The translations under genes and the position numbers were made by a program. 64,000 nt of DNA from Cryptomeria japonica. Its lineage: Eukaryota; Streptophyta; Pinopsida; Cupressales; Cupressaceae. Below the pieces are notes generated by a model. The model searched no databases and was not told the origin of the DNA. It saw only the letters and a list, made by a program, of their open reading frames with translations. Positions 59,204 through 64,000 of this stretch are shown in pieces; position 1 is the first letter of the stretch; every line of letters starts with the position of its first letter. Where the stretch lies: the NCBI RefSeq assembly GCF_030272615.1, contig NC_081415.1, positions 192,851,695 to 192,915,694 of the forward strand, written 5' to 3'.

Positions 59204-61326
59204 TGTTAGAAACATGCTTACTTATTTTGTCATTGATGTCAAACTTGTCTAGTGTTTGTCATAATCAATTGATGTAGATTATTAGTTTCACAGATGTTGA
59301 ATATAGTCTACTTGTCTAGTGTTTGTCCAATTTTAGATCAAAGTGATGACATGTCTAATGTTTAGTTGATGATTTATCTGATGTTTAGTTGATGATTTTC
59401 TTGGTGATCAGTTGATTTTTTTTGTTTGGTTCTTCAACTATTGATCATTTGTTTGGTGCTCAGTCATATAGACAACATGTTACAAAAATATTGGTGCAAG
59501 TGTTGCTAATTATGGGTTCAAATGTTGATGCTTTGTTTGATGGTAGTGTTGTCGTTTATATGTGTAGCTTTCCTAACATCTACAATTGTGGATGTTTCTA
59601 TATGGAGAAGAGAACTAGTATATTGTTTGATAGTAATGTTGAGTAAGCTTTAATACACAGGTAAGAGTATTTATGTCCTATGTGCAGAAAATGGTACCTT
59701 GTCTGGTTTGCCACAATTAGTTTGTGCATATTATGTAGCAAACATTCAATTATGATAGGGATGTATGAAAGCTTGGAGATGATGGTTGTTGATCCATTTT
59801 GTTGTCATGAATATCAGTATTATATGTCATTCTTGGTTGTTGTTTGTCTTTGATTGCAAGTGTTCACTAATGTATATGATCTGGGATTAGATGTTTAGAT
59901 GTTGTCATGTTGCCTACTATTGATGTTTTGCATACATATTTTGGTTTTAGAAGAATACAATACAAGAAGTTTCAATATGCAAAAAAGAGTATTTAATGTT
60001 CTAGGGGAAGAATGTTTTGCATATTTTTGGATTATGAAGATCATGATGTGCAGATTTGAATATAATGTTTATGTTCTATGAATGATGTACTATCAAGTGT
60101 GTAGGTCCTTTGATTGCTCAAAAGATGAGGTTAGTTGTTGTTGTTTTCTAGCAGTAAGGTTGTCCGTCAGACTAGTTAAAAAATTACCTAGTAGCTTCCA
60201 GATATGTCGATTCAAGGGTTATAGTTTGGAGGACATGTTTATTTGGTTTGTGCAATATTCCAATTCAACTTTCAAGTGTTGGTTTTGTTCTACAAGTTAG
60301 TAATGTTGGTATGTGCTCGACATCCTCTGTTATGTTAGTCTCAGTTGTTTAGGTTGATCTATCTTATTTGGATTATGCTCTTTTGTTCCAAATAAGCTTT
60401 GGAGGATGAGTTAGAGTGTTCATATGGATCTCACCATGGCATGTAGTTATCCACACTTAGTAATTTGAATTGTAAGATGTTTTTGAACCGACTAGATGTT
60501 GCGTTTCATTATCTTTCTATACACTTTGTTTAGTGCCGATTTTGGAGTTGTGGTAGCATGTGTGGTTCGTTTGAATCTACTTAAATGAATGTATCATGAT
60601 GTGTTTGGGTCCCCTTTATCTCTTGCAGAGGACTAGAGTGATTGTTTTAGGTCCAAATAGCCTAATTTATGTAATATTGCTTATTTTGTCTTTGGCCAAC
60701 CTAATTGAGCGTTTTGATAAAAAAACTTTGTATAAGAATGTATGGTTATATGTGTTGATGTATAGAATGAGCATAAATAATTTGTGAAGTGGATGAGATT
60801 AATATTCAAGCAGATTTGGTGTTGGTGATGTGCAAAAGTCAGTTGAGAAGTGCTTTGATAGTAGTATCTTTAGAGCGACAATGATCATAGATAGTATTTA
60901 TGATCAAATGTGCTTGTCATGATATTGGTCACTTGACACCAAGATTCAAGGTCGATTTCATGATCAAGAGATCTTCTTCATTTCAATATTTGCCATTCCT
61001 CTGGTCTATCGATAGATAGCGAGTTTGTTGGTAGACTTTTGTATCTTGCCCTAAGATAGTGTGTCTCACTTACGCAAGTCTCTTTGTATCTTGCCATAAG
61101 TTGTGGGTCTTAGCATTGCAAGTTCGTCAAGTGCATATTGCTCCTTAGCAGTGAGCCTAAAACCTTGTAATCAATTTTATTATATTGTGAGTGTGATTCC
61201 CATCATGGTTTTTCCTTTATAGTGTTTTCCATGTAAATCTAGTGTTCATGTGTTGAATGTGCTTTGTGCTTTTATGTTTTGCAATCGCAGTATAATCCCC
61301 CTCTCAGTTTTGTGGTGTGTTCAACA
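59204..61326 (+). repeat. E0 3' LTR
   Basis: Starts TGTTAGAAACATGCTTAC and ends GTGTTCAACA. It aligns with 8900-11124 with many substitutions and several indels, which suggests an old insertion. ORFs inside it (59016-60787) fall in both copies or run over the LTR edge and are not supported. Confidence 0.8.
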
Positions 61327-61455
61327 TCCTTTGCCTTCGATCAACAACTTAACAACTGAATCTACTCCTCCTCCAACAATGCTTCTAGAATCTTTTTTCA
61401 CTGGCAGCAGCTCCAACTTTCACCAATCTCCATTCACCCATGCTCTGATACCAAA
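61327..61455 (-). promoter_or_regulatory. F leader and primer-binding site
   Basis: On the minus strand TTTGGTATCAGAGC (61455-61442) abuts the LTR and matches the Met-tRNA primer site. The leader that follows is cut by E0 after about 130 bp; F continues at 8899. Confidence 0.75.
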
Positions 61456-61640
61456 TAAAGGAACATAGAACAATAATGAAACTGAAAACTACATAATAGA
61501 CAAAGAATATCAAACTTAAATGATTTTGTTGTATTCATTCTTTTACATTTTGTCATATATATAGATTTACATCCTCAATTGAAATCTACAACCAACCATA
61601 AACAAATAACTAATTGTATCAATTAATGTTATTATCTTCA
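61456..61640 (-). repeat. F 5' LTR
   Basis: Pairs with 6286-6472 (shared CATATATATAGATTTACAT and ACAAATAACTAATTGTATC). The outer end is diverged (CTTCA where the other copy has CCTGCA). Confidence 0.75.
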
Positions 61641-62149
61641 TTTCTATCATAGATGAGACAAATATCAGAAATCCATTTATACATAAACTGGTATGAGTAA
61701 TTTAATCCCGAATGACAGACCTGGCATTCTCACGAGAAGATACAATTCATCAAGGAAAAAAGATCAGGAAAGGACAATATGAAATGACAATGTTGTAGTA
61801 AACAACTTTTAAGAATTTTAAAGAATGTAAGTCCTTTTTCACACTACCTCCTGGTTAAGGTTAAGCATCTTTCCAGAGTTGTGCAGGATTCCTGAAAAAT
61901 TAGTTCGATGTTGTGACACCTCCATGGTATCATAAAACAGGGCTTTAACAAATAGGCCATCAATATATGCGCATTGCATACTATACATCTGATTTTCTGA
62001 AGTCAAGGGCATGGTCTAGATCTCCAAACACTTAGAAAAAATAACTTCTGCGAAACCGAAAATAAAACCTGATTCCTTCTTTCTCATGCAAGGCTAACAT
62101 GGTGCATCTTATAAGGCAAGCCTATATTTATGGGCATGTTCACTTAGCA
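61641..62149. other. PPR gene 3' flank, no further gene seen
   Basis: About 510 bp between the right edge of the transposon nest and the PPR stop codon, probably including the PPR 3' untranslated region. No clear polyadenylation signal can be singled out. Confidence 0.5.
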
Positions 62150-64000
62150 TCACCAATAATCTCCACAAGAGCATTGCCCTTGTTTGAAATGATGGAACCG
62201 GTTTGCATCTCTTACAACAATTTGTCTAACAACAATCTTGGAGATAAACTTAGCTGCAGTGTGGCAATCAACGCATACTCGAAGGTTCTTGACAATTCTA
62301 ATAGTTGTTCCAGGTGGTGTGTTTAACAATCCAAATGCAATTGCCAACTTCTCACTATGGTGCCAGAGGAATAATTCTTTTTCCTCCTCCTCCACATCAT
62401 TCAGTACATGTCTCGAATCTGGAATGTGTCCTGCTTCCTTCATCTTCCAAGACAGTTTCTCTATCGTTGCATAGATCTCCTGTGTCTGTGGATGTGATCT
62501 ATCTCCTACACAAAAAGCATGTACCATTTTATGACCTTCAATCCAACTGCAACCAGGTATCTTTTCAATTCTTCTATCTTTCATCAATCTCCTTACCTTT
62601 TGAACCTCACCCCACCTACCCACTTCTGCATACATGTTTGACAGTAGAACATGAGTTGGAGCATTTTTAGGATCCATCTCAAGGAGTAGAGTTGCCATAC
62701 ATGTTCCTAACCCTATATTCTTATGTAATCTACAGGCACCAAGTAAACACATCCACACAACCACCATAGGTTTAATTGGCATTTTGATAATAAAGTTTAG
62801 GGATTCCTCAAGAAAGCCAGCACGGCCAAGAAGGTCAACCATGCACACATAATGATCAATCATAGGCATATTGCAATAAGAATCAATCATGCAATTGAAG
62901 TATTCACATCCCTCATCAACTAAGCCTGCATGGCTGCAGGCAAATAAAACACAAGCAAAGCTTACATTGTCAAGGTATGTTCCAGAGTGCTTCATTAGTT
63001 CAAAGATTTTGAGAGCATCCTTGCAAAAGCCATTTTGTGCATATCCTACGATCATTGCAGTCCATGAAACCACATTTCTGTGGGGCATTCTGTCAAACAA
63101 TTCACGTGCCTTGTGTATGCTTCCACATTTTGCATACATGTCTATGAGGGCGTTCACAATTTTGACATCTGCAAGAAGTCCACTTTCAATGATGGTTTGA
63201 TGGATGTGGATGCCCTGTTCTAAAGCTCCCATTTTAGCACAGGCTGGGAGGATGCTGACAAAGGTTGCGGAGTTTGGCTTTAAGCCAGTCAATTGCATTT
63301 GATCAAATGTTTCCAAGGCCTTTTCAGCAAACCCATTTTGTGTATATCCTGCAACCATGGCATTCCATGAGACTACATCTGGGTGAGGCATGTTTTTTAA
63401 AAGTCGTAAACCTTGGTCAAGAACACCACTTTGTGCATATACTGAAATCAGTGCATTCCATGAGAACACATCTTGCCGAGGAATTTCATCAAACAGTTCA
63501 TGTGCCTTTTGTATCCTTCCACATTTTGCATACATGTCTATCAGGGCATTCCCAACTACTACATCTGATAATAATCCATTTTCGATTATGCGTTGATGGA
63601 TGTCCATACCCTGTTCTAAAGCTTTTATTTTGGCACAGGCAGAGAGAACGCTGGCAAACGTTGTGGAATCTGGTTTTACACCAGCCAATCGCATTTGCTT
63701 AAAAGTTTCCAAGGCTTTTTCAACATGTCCATTTTGTGCATATCCTGCAATGACTTCAGTCCATGACACTACATCCCTTTGAGGCATTTTGTCAAAAAGC
63801 TGGCGTGCCTTGTGCACGCTTCCACATTTTGCGTACATGTCTATCAGGGCATTAGCAACTATCGCATCTGACAAAAATCCACCTTCGATAACCCTTTGAT
63901 GGATGTCCATACCATGTTCCAAAGCTCCCATCTTAGCACAGGCTGGGATGATGCTGACAAAGGTTGTGGAGTTTGGCTCTAAACCTGCCAATTCCATATT
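62150..64000 (-). CDS. PLS-DYW pentatricopeptide-repeat protein, 5' end outside window
   Basis: The frame is open from the window edge to TGA at 62150 (615 visible residues from the first Met; more upstream is likely). Tandem PLS-type repeats fill about residues 1-400, with recurring ALIDMYAKCG, FDKMPxRDVVSW and AYNG-like elements. E/E+ motifs follow (KKIPGCSWIEG-like region, KIPGCSWIEGHKMVHAF). The C-terminal DYW deaminase domain has the HSE motif (His547, Glu549), CVDC (Cys575, Cys578), HHF and the terminal CSCGDYW. Proteins of this class enter plastids or mitochondria and convert selected C to U in organelle transcripts; the repeats read the RNA and the DYW domain deaminates. All catalytic and zinc-binding residues are present, with no stop or frame break, so the gene looks functional. 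The targeting peptide, if any, lies upstream of the window. The plus-strand ORFs opposite are shadows. Confidence 0.93.
   Translation of the reverse strand, partial: NMELAGLEPNSTTFVSIIPACAKMGALEHGMDIHQRVIEGGFLSDAIVANALIDMYAKCGSVHKARQLFDKMPQRDVVSWTEVIAGYAQNGHVEKALETFKQMRLAGVKPDSTTFASVLSACAKIKALEQGMDIHQRIIENGLLSDVVVGNALIDMYAKCGRIQKAHELFDEIPRQDVFSWNALISVYAQSGVLDQGLRLLKNMPHPDVVSWNAMVAGYTQNGFAEKALETFDQMQLTGLKPNSATFVSILPACAKMGALEQGIHIHQTIIESGLLADVKIVNALIDMYAKCGSIHKARELFDRMPHRNVVSWTAMIVGYAQNGFCKDALKIFELMKHSGTYLDNVSFACVLFACSHAGLVDEGCEYFNCMIDSYCNMPMIDHYVCMVDLLGRAGFLEESLNFIIKMPIKPMVVVWMCLLGACRLHKNIGLGTCMATLLLEMDPKNAPTHVLLSNMYAEVGRWGEVQKVRRLMKDRRIEKIPGCSWIEGHKMVHAFCVGDRSHPQTQEIYATIEKLSWKMKEAGHIPDSRHVLNDVEEEEKELFLWHHSEKLAIAFGLLNTPPGTTIRIVKNLRVCVDCHTAAKFISKIVVRQIVVRDANRFHHFKQGQCSCGDYW

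Larger units (their letters stand above)
8900..61326 (+). mobile_element. E0: copia-type LTR retrotransposon split by a 45-kb nested insertion
   Basis: Long related LTRs lie at 8900-11124 and 59204-61326. The first is followed by a Met-tRNA-like primer site, the second preceded by AAAGGGGGAGAT. The internal region runs 11125-12332 and resumes at 57646. A UBN2-type gag and a copia-type protease stop at Tyr-Asp-Gly at the E1a insertion and continue in frame after it. The element's own DNA is about 7.1 kb. Only the very start of a reverse transcriptase domain is left (near 58010), and integrase is missing, so it is non-autonomous. No target duplication is evident (flanks AACTA and TCCTT), which fits an old insertion with an eroded left LTR end. 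Confidence 0.8.
6286..61640 (-). mobile_element. F: outermost LTR retrotransposon (minus, non-autonomous) containing the whole nest
   Basis: Two similar copies of about 186 bp lie at 6286-6472 and 61456-61640 in the same orientation. Read on the minus strand, the left copy follows a purine tract (GGGGGAGAA) and the right copy abuts TTTGGTATCAGAGC, a classic plant Met-tRNA primer-binding site. These are the 3' and 5' LTRs of one minus-strand element. The 5-bp flanks TATCT (6281-6285) and TTTCT (61641-61645) are a plausible one-mismatch target duplication, although the left one sits in a microsatellite. F's own sequence is about 2.9 kb (6286-8899 plus 61327-61640). No reverse transcriptase or integrase is visible, so F would depend on other elements. 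Everything between is the later insertion E0 and its guests. Confidence 0.7.

Noticed and set aside
8895-61331. A target duplication for E0
   Set aside because: AACTA on the left and TCCTT on the right do not match.
11110-61460. tRNA genes suggested by TGGTATCAGAGC-like sequences
   Set aside because: These are retrotransposon primer-binding sites at LTR edges; no cloverleaf surrounds them.
62099-63782. Several plus-strand ORFs at the right edge
   Set aside because: Shadows of the PPR gene on the other strand.

Overview
The window looks like nuclear DNA of a seed plant with a large, repeat-filled genome. A conifer is my best guess (inference). The reasons are a PLS-DYW pentatricopeptide-repeat gene at the right edge, very low gene density, long AT-rich intergenic DNA, and deeply nested old LTR retrotransposons of copia and gypsy type. 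I see no bacterial, organellar or viral gene layout, no rRNA or tRNA gene, and no CRISPR array.

Layout. Positions 1-6285 are AT-rich intergenic DNA with two decayed coding stretches (about 1211-2078 on + and 3840-4760 on -) and a (CT)71 microsatellite. Positions 6286-61640 read as one Russian-doll nest of mobile elements. From the outside in: F (minus, short LTRs, 6286-61640) holds E0 (copia type, plus, 8900-61326). E0 is split inside its protease by E1a (gypsy-type LTR material, 12333-57640). E1a is split inside its LTR by E1b (gypsy type, 12492-54351). E1b holds two independent guests: a 13-kb DNA transposon T (17960-31028) and the LTR element E2 (plus, 31068-53135). E2 is split inside its 5' LTR by a relative in the opposite orientation, E3 (minus, 31697-47056). 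E3 is split inside its gag-like gene by E4 (gypsy type, plus, 37387-45231). The order rests on 5-bp target duplications: GATGG for E1a, GGAGT for E1b, AGTAT/AATAT for E2, TTTCT/TTTCC for E3, CTTAC for E4, and TATCT/TTTCT for F (weaker). E0 has none that I can see. Removing E1a or E4 on paper restores the host element's reading frame. Positions 61641-64000 hold the DYW-type PPR gene (minus strand, 5' end outside the window).

How the parts work. None of the retroelements shows a reverse transcriptase core or integrase, so all look non-autonomous. They keep the cis signals (LTRs, primer-binding sites, polypurine tracts) plus gag-like genes: a UBN2 gag in E0, gag with a CHHC knuckle in E1b and E4, and coiled coil plus four CCHC knuckles in E2 and E3. 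E2 and E3 also share an unrecognised second gene of about 1,070-1,120 codons. E0, E2 and E3 share one polypurine-tract block and Met-tRNA-like primer sites, which suggests a common helper.

The most interesting object is T. It has imperfect terminal inverted repeats and subterminal arrays of 29-bp palindromic repeats at both ends. It encodes a DDE-type transposase-like gene (plus) and a ten-exon partner gene with a basic nuclear-localisation-like exon (minus). It also carries a 359-bp satellite array of constant period and a 1.3-kb pyrimidine tract. Its two genes now carry stop codons. I cannot assign it to a superfamily with certainty.
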